Below are positions 1 to 5,974 of a stretch of 6,343 bases of DNA, piece by piece. The stretch's first letter is position 1. Each line of letters begins with the position of its first letter. Origin of the DNA: G001797105 sp964528155 (lineage in GTDB: Bacteria > Chloroflexota > Anaerolineae > Anaerolineales > E44-bin32); the NCBI GenBank assembly GCA_964528155.1, contig CAZGRL010000181.1, forward strand, positions 1 through 6,343. The letters are read 5' to 3'. The position numbers and the translations under genes are program-made. The notes below the pieces were generated by a model, which saw nothing but the letters and a program-made list of their open reading frames with translations, made no database searches and was not told the DNA's origin.

Positions 1-2078
1 ATCGTGTCACGCGGATCCTCGTTCAATTGGATCCTTCTCTGGAAGGATGTTTGAACCAGGTTGTCGAGCATCTCGACGCTTGGGATCCCTTCTGCTCCGA
101 TCGGTCTTGTATGCGCCACGATCTGAATAGCGGTATCCATGTCCCGAGCGGTTATCTGCTTGGGAAGCAGCGTATACGGGGCAGGCCGGAACGGGGACGG
201 ATCGCCGAATGCCACCTGCTTGATCGCAGCCCGGCTGTAGCTAACGCCTGCTTCCTGGGCATTCCTCCCCGGGACTCCAACCTGACGCATGCCGCCCAGC
301 ATGTCCACCTTGTGCCTCTCGCCTACAGCCATCGCGTTCCCCACGGTGCCCTTAGCCGCGGTCAATCTTGAGGTGGCATCATCCATCGAAAGATGTCTCG
401 CTCCGAGCACTCCCTTTTCGCCCATCTCCCCCAATTCGCCCCGCAGCCCGGCCCCTGCGGTTTCCACAGCCTTTCCGGGCGAAAACTCGGTGCTGTCCCA
501 CGGTTCGCTCAGGCTCCTGCCGGCCCTTGCATCGGATGCGTCTGCAATCCCTTGCTTGATCTGTTTGTGAGCCTCCACTGAAGCTCCAGCGTTCAGCCCT
601 GCCGAGAACCCTCGTGCTCCAGGAAGTCCTATGGCGGAAGCGGCTTGACCGATCGCCCCCACTGCACGAGCGGCGCTCGAGGCTTGCGCCGCCGTGCCCA
701 GGCTGCCAGCCATCGATGCCGCACCCCCGGCGCCGATCCCTCCAGCAGCGGAGGCCGCTGCGCCAGCGCCTCCAACAAGGCCCATGGCCGCCGGCGCCAG
801 GATTGCACCCGCCGCAACCATGACTCCGTTGAGAGCCTTCTCTGCGATCTCGATGACCGCCCCGTATACCATCTTGCCGATCACGGTATTCAGGCCGATG
901 AGAACCGAGATGATCCCTAACGCCACCAGGAACCCCACGATCCTGCCGGCGATCCCGCTGAGGTTCAAATCACTCTGGTGAGCATTCAGGGCAAGGAGGG
1001 CGCCGGCGCCGATGAGAAACGCGTTCGCTGGGCCAAGGAGCAGAGCGACTGTGGTTACTTTCATCCAGAGTCCATGCAGCCACCGCAGCGGCCCGACACT
1101 TCCCATCACCAGCATCACGGGCGCCACGCCTACGGCAAGGATCAGGATGACTTCCCGGGCCAACAGCGCCAGGCCGATGCTCAGCAGGAGGGCCAGCGCC
1201 AGGAGCATCCCGAAAACCGCCAGGAAGATCTGCGCCATTCCCGGTTTTGCCATGAATGCAGTCTCTAGGAGCAGACCGTTGAAGTAATCCCCGAGCGAGA
1301 AGCTGCTGGAGGCGGTCCCGAGTAACCCCTTGAAGATCGCCAACATGGCCGCTGCCGACAACTCGATCCCCTTGGTGAGAATGAAATAACTCGATACGGC
1401 TGCACCGGCCGCGATCACCCAGTTGATGAGCGCCTCTCGTGCACTGGCATATCCGGTCACGGAGGATGTTCCATCTTTCATTGCGGCTACCACGGACGCC
1501 ATGAAGCTAAGCGGCATGAGGATCCCCGCGATCACGATGCCCACCCGCCACACATCCCTTCGGACATCCCGAATCCCCCGGGTCAGATCGGTGTCTCCGA
1601 TGACCGCCTGAGCAAGGTTGTTGATCCCATCCCTGGCTTGCGCGCCTACCTCCCGCGCCGCCTCGGTGGCCATCTCGCCCAGGGCAGCTCGAATGCTGGC
1701 GCTGAGGGTTTCGTAGGGGAAGAGTATCTTCCAGATGGTAAGCCGCTCGATGACAGTATTGCTCCCGCTATCGCCCGGGTCATCTCCTTCGCCGTTTCCA
1801 CTATCGGTTCCGTCATCCGGAGGGGGCACCGGAGGAGGGGGCGGAGGGTGGGGTGCGCGCAGTCCAGATGCGATAGGCGCCAGGCCCCCGCCCGTTTCCG
1901 GCAGCCCCATCTGGGCCAGAGCGCCAGGCAGAGCCTGCGGCGGGAGTCCGGCACTCGCCTTATCCGTCTCAGCCGGGGTAGGGGGGTCGGCGCGCGCCGG
2001 CAACTCGACTGCCGCCAACGCAACCACAAGCAGCCCGACCATGCCTACCAGCATCCACGCAATCCGTCGCCTTTCCAT
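1..2078 (-). CDS. VirB6/TrbL-like polytopic membrane protein, 3' end outside window
   Basis: Reading from the ATG at 2078, the frame stays open for 692 codons and runs off the window edge, so the C-terminus is missing. Residues 1-30 form a signal peptide with basic start MERRR, a hydrophobic core and a possible signal peptidase site after ARA (28-30). A Pro-rich then acidic/Gly-rich linker follows (about 74-107). Hydrophobic helices lie near 177-200, 216-235, 281-307, 308-326, 341-364 and 376-400. Residues 308-338 (AREVILILAVGVAP, then RWLHGLW) resemble the APxxL...W region of VirB6/TrbL proteins, the inner-membrane channel component of type IV secretion systems. An Ala/Gly-rich stretch (about 418-495) and a hydrophilic tail follow, a layout common in TrbL. 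A GAGG site precedes the ATG, 20 bases after the VirB2-like gene. The fold class is fairly clear from topology and motif; a true conjugation role is not shown. Confidence 0.75.
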   Translation of the reverse strand, partial: MERRRIAWMLVGMVGLLVVALAAVELPARADPPTPAETDKASAGLPPQALPGALAQMGLPETGGGLAPIASGLRAPHPPPPPPVPPPDDGTDSGNGEGDDPGDSGSNTVIERLTIWKILFPYETLSASIRAALGEMATEAAREVGAQARDGINNLAQAVIGDTDLTRGIRDVRRDVWRVGIVIAGILMPLSFMASVVAAMKDGTSSVTGYASAREALINWVIAAGAAVSSYFILTKGIELSAAAMLAIFKGLLGTASSSFSLGDYFNGLLLETAFMAKPGMAQIFLAVFGMLLALALLLSIGLALLAREVILILAVGVAPVMLVMGSVGPLRWLHGLWMKVTTVALLLGPANAFLIGAGALLALNAHQSDLNLSGIAGRIVGFLVALGIISVLIGLNTVIGKMVYGAVIEIAEKALNGVMVAAGAILAPAAMGLVGGAGAAASAAGGIGAGGAASMAGSLGTAAQASSAARAVGAIGQAASAIGLPGARGFSAGLNAGASVEAHKQIKQGIADASDARAGRSLSEPWDSTEFSPGKAVETAGAGLRGELGEMGEKGVLGARHLSMDDATSRLTAAKGTVGNAMAVGERHKVDMLGGMRQVGVPGRNAQEAGVSYSRAAIKQVAFGDPSPFRPAPYTLLPKQITARDMDTAIQIVAHTRPIGAEGIPSVEMLDNLVQTSFQRRIQLNEDPRDT

Positions 2079-2098
2079 GACATCCGCCTCGCGCCGGG

Positions 2099-2581
2099 CT
2101 AGGGTGCAAACGGGTTATGGATCTCGGCCGAGAAGCCTCCCCCGAAAATGCTCTCGGCCACAGTATCGATGACCATGTTCGCCAGGGGCAGTGTCATGAT
2201 TGCGATACCGAACACAACGACCCCCCCAAACAGGCTCATCATCTCCATTGAGACGCGACCCGCCAACCCGAACGCGGTCGCCGCCTGGGCGCCCAGGCCC
2301 GCTTTCACCGAGCCGACCGCGAACGACAGCATGATCAGGCCGTACATCACCTTGATGAATAGCTTGGCCAGGCCGGCGAAGATCCCCACCAGTTGGCCGG
2401 CGGCCTGGTCCGGCGGCGTCCCGCCCTCGGCATGGGCCACCGCACCCGGAGCCAGAACGAGCGCCAGAAAGGCGATCACAACCAGTGCCAGGATCAGTCG
2501 GCGCGCCCAAAGCTCGACCTTGTCCAAGACACTCAAGATGTCGTTGTATCGTGCTTCTACCAACCCCGGCATGTCCTTCAC
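2099..2581 (-). CDS. VirB2/TrbC-like small membrane protein (possible pilin subunit)
   Basis: This is a 160-residue protein from a GTG start, or 157 from the ATG at 2572, which has GGGG eight bases upstream and may be the true start. An unusually long hydrophilic N-region (1-28, ending WARR) leads into a hydrophobic core (29-48) and a likely signal peptidase site after AHA (49-51). A short polar stretch follows, then two hydrophobic helices (about 66-92 and 115-140) joined by a small polar loop. Signal peptide plus two helices is the layout of VirB2/TrbC pilins of type IV secretion systems. Residues 71-141 align without gaps to the C-terminal half of the protein encoded just upstream (shared AGLGxQ, GL and IDxV). 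It lies 31 bases after that gene and 20 before the VirB6-like gene, the expected company for a VirB2-like subunit. Identity as a pilin is inferred from layout only. Confidence 0.68.
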   Translation of the reverse strand: MKDMPGLVEARYNDILSVLDKVELWARRLILALVVIAFLALVLAPGAVAHAEGGTPPDQAAGQLVGIFAGLAKLFIKVMYGLIMLSFAVGSVKAGLGAQAATAFGLAGRVSMEMMSLFGGVVVFGIAIMTLPLANMVIDTVAESIFGGGFSAEIHNPFAP

Positions 2582-2612
2582 CCCTTTCGATACCTCAACG
2601 CTTCTCCCGTTC

Positions 2613-3182
2613 TCAACGCGCGTGCGAGAAAACGATGTCGATGAGGGCCCTGCTCAGCCCGGTCGCCGCTACCGTCACCGCGAGTCCCATCAGGATGGTC
2701 AGCAGGTTGCCGAACGCCCGCCCGATGCCGATCGGAAGGCCGATCAGCCTGGCCACCTGTAGACCCAGTCCCGCATATACCGCTCCCGCCGTAAGGATCA
2801 CCGCACCGCTCCCGACGATCACGTACGCCACCAGATTGGCCAGCTCGCTCCAGAGCTTGTACAGACCCCCCTCGCTGCTCAGGACGCCGGGCGCCGAGTA
2901 GCCCGACCCGTAGAAGTAGCGGATCAGCCCGGCCGTGAGCGGGCGCACGGATACGGCGATGCACAGCAGCATGACCATTCCAAGTCCCTGCTGCATCGCT
3001 CGAGCCCTTCCGATCGAATCCCCTGTTACGGTGGAAACCTGTGCTTGGACGAGATTAGCGACGAAGCCGACGAAGAAGTACGCCCCCCCGAGCGCTGCCA
3101 ATACCCCCACAAGCTCCCCCACGATCCCCTGTAGCTCTTCCATGTCCATACCAACCCAAGTGCCGCACGCCCGCGCTACCAC
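2613..3182 (-). CDS. four-helix membrane protein made of two related two-helix units
   Basis: The protein has 189 residues from a GTG that overlaps the stop of the preceding gene by seven bases, with GGGA just upstream, suggesting translational coupling. ATG codons at 3149 and 3143 (residues 12 and 14) are alternative starts but lack a good ribosome site. Hydrophobic helices lie near 19-45, 66-88, 115-140 and 158-184. The two halves match each other at a constant offset of 94 residues: Q48/Q142, V49/V143, G54/G148, I57/I151, G58/G152, R61/R155, A62/A156, L67/L161, M71/M165, V77/V171, L82/L176, L86/L180 and I87/I181. I do not recognise a named family. The second half also resembles the VirB2-like protein encoded next, so a role in the same membrane complex is likely. 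No clear signal peptide or catalytic motif is visible. Confidence 0.72.
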   Translation of the reverse strand: MVARACGTWVGMDMEELQGIVGELVGVLAALGGAYFFVGFVANLVQAQVSTVTGDSIGRARAMQQGLGMVMLLCIAVSVRPLTAGLIRYFYGSGYSAPGVLSSEGGLYKLWSELANLVAYVIVGSGAVILTAGAVYAGLGLQVARLIGLPIGIGRAFGNLLTILMGLAVTVAATGLSRALIDIVFSHAR

Positions 3183-3649
3183 TCATTTCCCACGCCCACG
3201 GCTGCGCGGGCGTGAGACACCGCCCGTGCGCTGAACCCGCTGATGCCGAGATACCCCCCGAAGATGGCTGAGCCCGACCCATCGACGATCACGGTCACAT
3301 CGCGGCCACTCACGATGACGGATGCGACCGAGTAGGTCATCCAGTCGTCTTCCCCAATCTGAGAGCTCATTTCTTCCAAAGCGAGCCGGGCTCGCTCTTC
3401 CGCCCAGTTAGCGTTCAGAACGAAGTCCTCATTCATCCCTGCCTGGTACATGTCCAGGGCACCCGCCGCAGCCAGTGCTGCCGAGTCGGCCGCGATCCTC
3501 ACCTGGTTCTTCAGGTACAAGTAGCGCCCCAGGTCGGTCACCACAAACAGCGCAACAATAAACACCGGAAATAGCACGATGAACGCCAGGACCGACTGTC
3601 CTCGCTCGCTTTCTCGACTCTGAAGGAACCGTTTCATCCGGACAATCAC
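3176..3649 (-). CDS. TadG-like (Tad N-terminal domain) pilus-assembly protein, short form
   Basis: This 157-residue protein starts at a GTG, with GGAG and GGA sites upstream; an ATG at 3637 (residue 5) lacks one. The N-terminus carries ERGQSVLAFIVLFPVF (15-30), a single hydrophobic helix to about 40, then the signature ADSAALAAAGAL (54-65) typical of the N-terminal domain of TadG-type proteins. The remainder is a soluble, probably extracytoplasmic domain. Full-length TadG proteins usually continue into a von Willebrand A domain; this one does not, so it is closer to a TadF/short TadG pseudopilin. In the prepilin-like motif G17/Q18, position +5 is Ala22 rather than the Glu seen in the three other prepilin-like proteins here, so cleavage by the prepilin peptidase is doubtful. 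It sits 19 bases after the second TadE-like gene and overlaps the next gene. Confidence 0.82.
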   Translation of the reverse strand: MIVRMKRFLQSRESERGQSVLAFIVLFPVFIVALFVVTDLGRYLYLKNQVRIAADSAALAAAGALDMYQAGMNEDFVLNANWAEERARLALEEMSSQIGEDDWMTYSVASVIVSGRDVTVIVDGSGSAIFGGYLGISGFSARAVSHARAAVGVGNEW

Positions 3650-3668
3650 GGGCGTTCCGCTCCGATCC

Positions 3669-4151
3669 TCACCGGTACTGATACCCGCTCATGAAGGGAC
3701 TGTAGTAGAAGAGCGCCGTGCCCCTTGGCAAGTCGAAATCACCACCACCTACGCCCAAGGCCTTGTAGACCGACAAGAATTCGTCCCAGCCCAATCCCTT
3801 GGGCGACACTGCCACCGTCAGTCCCGTTCCACCAAGACGGCTGAAACTGTACTTGGTCGAAGAATACACGTTCGGAACCTCATCCGACCACATCGGCTTC
3901 ATGCCGATCGCCTCTCTCAAGGTCGCATCGCTCGCATACCAGTTCCCTTGTCTTCCTCCCACAAGGTCAGGCTGCACCCGCGGAGCCCATGCTGCGAATG
4001 AGTAGGCCGCATTCTGCGTCGAGAGCTTCCCATAGCTCCACCAGCCCGCGAAGAGTACCAGAGAGATCATAGCGAGCATCATCGGAACGATGATGATGAA
4101 TTCGAGCGTCCCCTGGCCCCTCTCATGTTTGCGGTGATCGGGCCTCGTCAT
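3669..4151 (-). CDS. tadE: TadE-like pseudopilin (second copy)
   Basis: The 160-residue protein starts at the ATG at 4151, chosen because AGGA lies about nine bases upstream, the gap to the previous stop is only eight bases, and the start leaves a short basic leader. A longer frame back to 4241 overlaps the previous gene and is unlikely. The leader MTRPDHRKHERG is followed by QGTLEFIIIVP: a prepilin-type site after Gly12 with Glu17 at +5, then a hydrophobic helix to about residue 36. The downstream stretch rich in Trp, Ala and polar residues (WWSYGKLSTQNAAYSFAAW) is typical of the TadE family. The rest (about 60-160) is a probable extracytoplasmic domain with several Tyr and Trp and a Gly-rich VGGGD segment. 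TadE proteins are minor pseudopilins needed for assembly of Flp (type IVb) pili. Family call is firm; which of TadE or TadF it replaces is not. Confidence 0.85.
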   Translation of the reverse strand: MTRPDHRKHERGQGTLEFIIIVPMMLAMISLVLFAGWWSYGKLSTQNAAYSFAAWAPRVQPDLVGGRQGNWYASDATLREAIGMKPMWSDEVPNVYSSTKYSFSRLGGTGLTVAVSPKGLGWDEFLSVYKALGVGGGDFDLPRGTALFYYSPFMSGYQYR

Positions 4152-4159
4152 GGCTGTTC

Positions 4160-4564
4160 CTACCTTCCGTAGAACTCCCAGTCGGGGTAGAACGTTGTCG
4201 CCCGAACCCGCACGTTCCAGTTCAATCCAAATGGCGCCCACGGTACCCCAACCGATCCGTTGACTGTGAACCGCTTTCCTGGAGGAAAGGACGGGACGGA
4301 GAAGTCAGCCACCTCCGTCGTGAATCTCGTGTTCTGGGACAATGAATTGCCCGTACCGTACACGAAGGCGGTTCCCCAACCGGATTGCACGGACTCTCTC
4401 GACGCGGCTTCAAGCGAGACGGCGGACGAGAGGTTGTGTCCGCTCCAAACTGCGGCACTCGCAAGTGCCAGCAGGAAGAGGCTGAAGAGCAGAGGGAATA
4501 CGATCAGGAACTCCAGAGTTGCCTGCCCCTTCTCGCTCTTTCGCAGCCCTCTACGCAGGTTCAT
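4160..4564 (-). CDS. tadE: TadE-like pseudopilin (first copy)
   Basis: The 134-residue protein starts at the ATG at 4564, with GGGAG nine bases upstream; the frame extends back to 4636 but that extra part has no ribosome site and is not TadE-like. The leader MNLRRGLRKSEKG is strongly basic, followed by QATLEFLIVFPLLF: a predicted prepilin-peptidase site after Gly13, Glu18 at +5 and Phe19 at +6. The hydrophobic helix runs to about residue 40. The part after the helix (SAVSLEAASRESVQSG) resembles TadE proteins, and the remainder is a small soluble domain ending in WEFYGR. The stop lies eight bases before the second TadE-like gene; the TAG is itself inside that gene's ribosome-binding region, which suggests coupled translation. 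It acts, by family, as a minor pseudopilin of a Tad/Flp pilus. Confidence 0.85.
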   Translation of the reverse strand: MNLRRGLRKSEKGQATLEFLIVFPLLFSLFLLALASAAVWSGHNLSSAVSLEAASRESVQSGWGTAFVYGTGNSLSQNTRFTTEVADFSVPSFPPGKRFTVNGSVGVPWAPFGLNWNVRVRATTFYPDWEFYGR

Positions 4565-4687
4565 CCTGCCAAGCTCCCTATGGCGCTCATGGACGACAAA
4601 AGCCTCTCCCCACGTATTGCAGGTTCTTCGGTACAACCCGGCGCGCCCAACCTACCAGGTAATAGCATTGGCCCCGGAGATCGCCTT

Positions 4688-4819
4688 CTACCGTACGATC
4701 GCCATCACCGCAACGGCGACCAGCACGATGAGGGCTGCAATGGCCACCCATTCCAGCGTATCCTGTCCGTCCTGTTCGCCGAGAATTCCCTGGAACAGCA
4801 GTTCTTTGAGCGCTTCCAT
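4688..4819 (-). CDS. Flp-like micro-pilin, 43 residues
   Basis: This small gene has an ideal ribosome site (GGAGG seven bases before the ATG). The product begins MEALKELLFQG, then has EQDGQDTLEW leading into a single hydrophobic helix (24-42) and ends with Arg43. Gly18 followed by Gln, with Glu23 at +5 and an aromatic at +6 (Trp24; usually Tyr in Flp pilins), fits a prepilin-peptidase site as used in Flp/Tad major pilins. The mature product would be only 25 residues, nearly all helix, shorter than typical Flp pilins because there is no C-terminal tail. Its place immediately before two TadE-like genes supports a role as the major pilin of the apparatus. A 123-base spacer separates it from the next gene, while the later genes are tightly packed; a strongly expressed pilin at the head of such an operon would fit this. 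Confidence 0.8.
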   Translation of the reverse strand: MEALKELLFQGILGEQDGQDTLEWVAIAALIVLVAVAVMAIVR

Positions 4820-4934
4820 CGTCTTTCCTCCGTTCTGTTCCCATGAATTCGCCCCATTCAAGGTGGCTTTCTTTGTATCAATCTAGCACAAGATCTTCCT
4901 GCCTGTACGGGACACAAACGGCCCGTGGAGATCC
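4820..4934 (-). other. 115-base intergenic leader before the pilin genes
   Basis: This is the second-largest gene-free gap after the 123-base spacer at 4565-4687, lying between the lipoprotein stop and the pilin start. It is the most likely place for a separate promoter for the pilus operon, but I see no convincing -35/-10 pair; the nearest to a -10 box on the minus strand is TAGATT without a matching -35. A five-base inverted repeat (ACGGG/CCCGT) follows the lipoprotein stop but has no T tract, so it is not a clear terminator. Confidence 0.3.
4827..4831 (-). promoter_or_regulatory. strong ribosome-binding site of the micro-pilin gene
   Basis: The minus-strand sequence GGAGG lies seven bases before the ATG at 4819. 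It is the best ribosome site in the window and is what decides that the 43-residue frame is a real gene. Confidence 0.75.
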
Positions 4935-5807
4935 CTACGGACGTTCTGTGAGCGTCCAAAATGCCAGCTGTCCCACGTCCGTCCCGGCGATATACTCGAG
5001 CCAGAGAAGAGACGGGTCCACATCCAGCCCCGGCACGATGAAGTACAGCCACCCATTTCCTGGGCACTGGTCCGAGGGGGCCTGGTACTCCCCAAACCAA
5101 AAGTAGCCGCCCAGCTCCACCTGAGTTTCCCCCAATCCGGGAGATCCCAGCCTGAACCCGGACGGCCTGTAGGCCCACCGCGTCCCATCGTCCGGACACT
5201 GATACACGCCAGGCCCGGCCCAGACCCCGGGCGACGGATTTGTCTCGATTCTGACCATCACCAGCGACGCATTCGGCGGTATAAACAACACGGGCTTGTC
5301 CAGGAGTCCCCTGTACCACGCGGGAGACCCATTCGGCTCCGGCTTACTGATGTCAAGCTCCGGGCTGTAGGACATGGGAGTAGAGCTCCCCCGAACGATT
5401 CGGATCTCCACCGGCCTCACAGACACCGGCTCGTACCCAACCCCTCCTATCAGTTCGTACTCTTCCAAGAACCTCATCTCGGGCCATTTACGAACATCGC
5501 CGTTTATCGCCCGGCTCACATCAAAGAGGGCCGTACCTCGAGCGGTCACCATCGGGTAAGCAAGCACAAGCCTATCCGCCGTCATGAGCTGCGGCGGCAA
5601 ATTGTCCGGTCCGTCGGGGCTCTGGTCTCCCACCGGACCCACCGAAGCCATGGGGCCATCATCCAGCGCCATCGGTGCGGAGCTATCGTCGCCAGTCAAC
5701 CTCGCTCCGCCCTCCGGCAATGTATTGGATGAACCGCAACCCAGGCTCCCTCCAACAAGCGCTAGTGCCGCGAGAACCGCAACTGGAATACTGCCGTGTC
5801 TCTTCAT
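4935..5807 (-). CDS. predicted secreted lipoprotein, function unknown
   Basis: The 290-residue protein starts at the ATG at 5807, preceded by GGGAG. A basic start (MKRHG) and hydrophobic stretch (7-20) end in GGSLGC, giving Cys24 as the probable lipidated residue; the lipobox is not canonical because Ser, not Leu, is at -3. Residues 25-75 are a low-complexity Gly/Asp/Pro/Ser linker, as in surface lipoproteins. The remainder looks like beta-rich domain(s). A pair of matching motifs, QCPDDG (Cys204) and QCPGNG (Cys248), could form a disulfide. The C-terminal GWLYFIVPGLDVDPSLLWLEY resembles the end of DUF4352-type immunoglobulin-like domains, and the same pattern occurs in the gene just upstream. 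The start overlaps the upstream stop (ATGA), so the two are translationally coupled. It may be an accessory surface protein of the pilus cluster; this rests on position only. Confidence 0.75.
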   Translation of the reverse strand: MKRHGSIPVAVLAALALVGGSLGCGSSNTLPEGGARLTGDDSSAPMALDDGPMASVGPVGDQSPDGPDNLPPQLMTADRLVLAYPMVTARGTALFDVSRAINGDVRKWPEMRFLEEYELIGGVGYEPVSVRPVEIRIVRGSSTPMSYSPELDISKPEPNGSPAWYRGLLDKPVLFIPPNASLVMVRIETNPSPGVWAGPGVYQCPDDGTRWAYRPSGFRLGSPGLGETQVELGGYFWFGEYQAPSDQCPGNGWLYFIVPGLDVDPSLLWLEYIAGTDVGQLAFWTLTERP

Positions 5808-5964
5808 GGCAGCTCCCAAACAGGCCCTCGGTACCTCATCAGCACCGTATCCCCTAGGGTCCAACCCGATGGCACTTCTTCGCTCAACACTGTTCCTGTA
5901 CGAGCCGAACGCGCAAATGAGAGCCAGTTCCCGCCTAGCGTCACATATCCGCTCGCCACACCCA
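5804..5964 (-). CDS. C-terminal part of an upstream secreted-protein gene
   Basis: Immediately after the N gap, one of the three minus-strand frames is open for 52 codons and ends in a TGA that overlaps the ATG of the lipoprotein gene (ATGA). The peptide contains GGNWLSFARSARTGTVL, then EEVPSGWTLGDTVLMRYRG, and ends WELP. The pattern Gly-x-Val/Leu, then VP, then a Leu/Met-rich strand is that of the end of DUF4352-like domains and parallels the lipoprotein's own C-terminus. It is most likely the end of the same gene as the fragment on the other side of the gap, which requires the real gap to be a multiple of three bases rather than the written ten. The frame that reads straight through ten Ns into the lipoprotein gives an unlikely, Cys- and Arg-rich linker and was not used. 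Confidence 0.6.
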
Positions 5965-5974
5965 NNNNNNNNNN
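5965..5974. other. assembly gap (10 N)
   Basis: Ten unresolved bases. Ten is a common placeholder length, so the true size is unknown; it interrupts a coding region. Confidence 0.98.

Noticed and set aside
1646..2029. A 127-codon minus-strand frame inside the start of the VirB6-like gene.
   Set aside because: It is in another frame of the same strand and is Arg/Pro-rich with no domain; the real frame is the one starting at 2078.
27..2172. Several plus-strand open frames of 60 to 204 codons across the membrane-protein genes.
   Set aside because: They are antisense to a continuous minus-strand frame with signal peptide and helices; their composition (Pro, Arg, Ser, Thr and Ala rich) is that of shadow frames.
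4152..4241. Extended N-terminus for the second TadE-like protein.
   Set aside because: It overlaps the previous gene by about 80 bases and would put 30 extra residues before a leader that already fits TadE; the ATG at 4151 has a ribosome site.
4565..4636. Extended N-terminus for the first TadE-like protein.
   Set aside because: There is no ribosome site, and the extra residues are unlike a prepilin leader; the ATG at 4564 has GGGAG upstream.
4565..4687. Hairpin or attenuator between the micro-pilin and first TadE-like genes.
   Set aside because: Only short imperfect pairings (CCAA/TTGG and a GGCGCGCC palindrome) were found, too weak to call.
4820..4900. Sigma-70-like promoter before the micro-pilin gene.
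   Set aside because: No -35/-10 pair with acceptable spacing was found; only a weak TAGATT box.
4900..4934. Possible terminator after the lipoprotein gene (ACGGG/CCCGT inverted repeat).
   Set aside because: The stem is only five bases, the loop is long, and no T tract follows.
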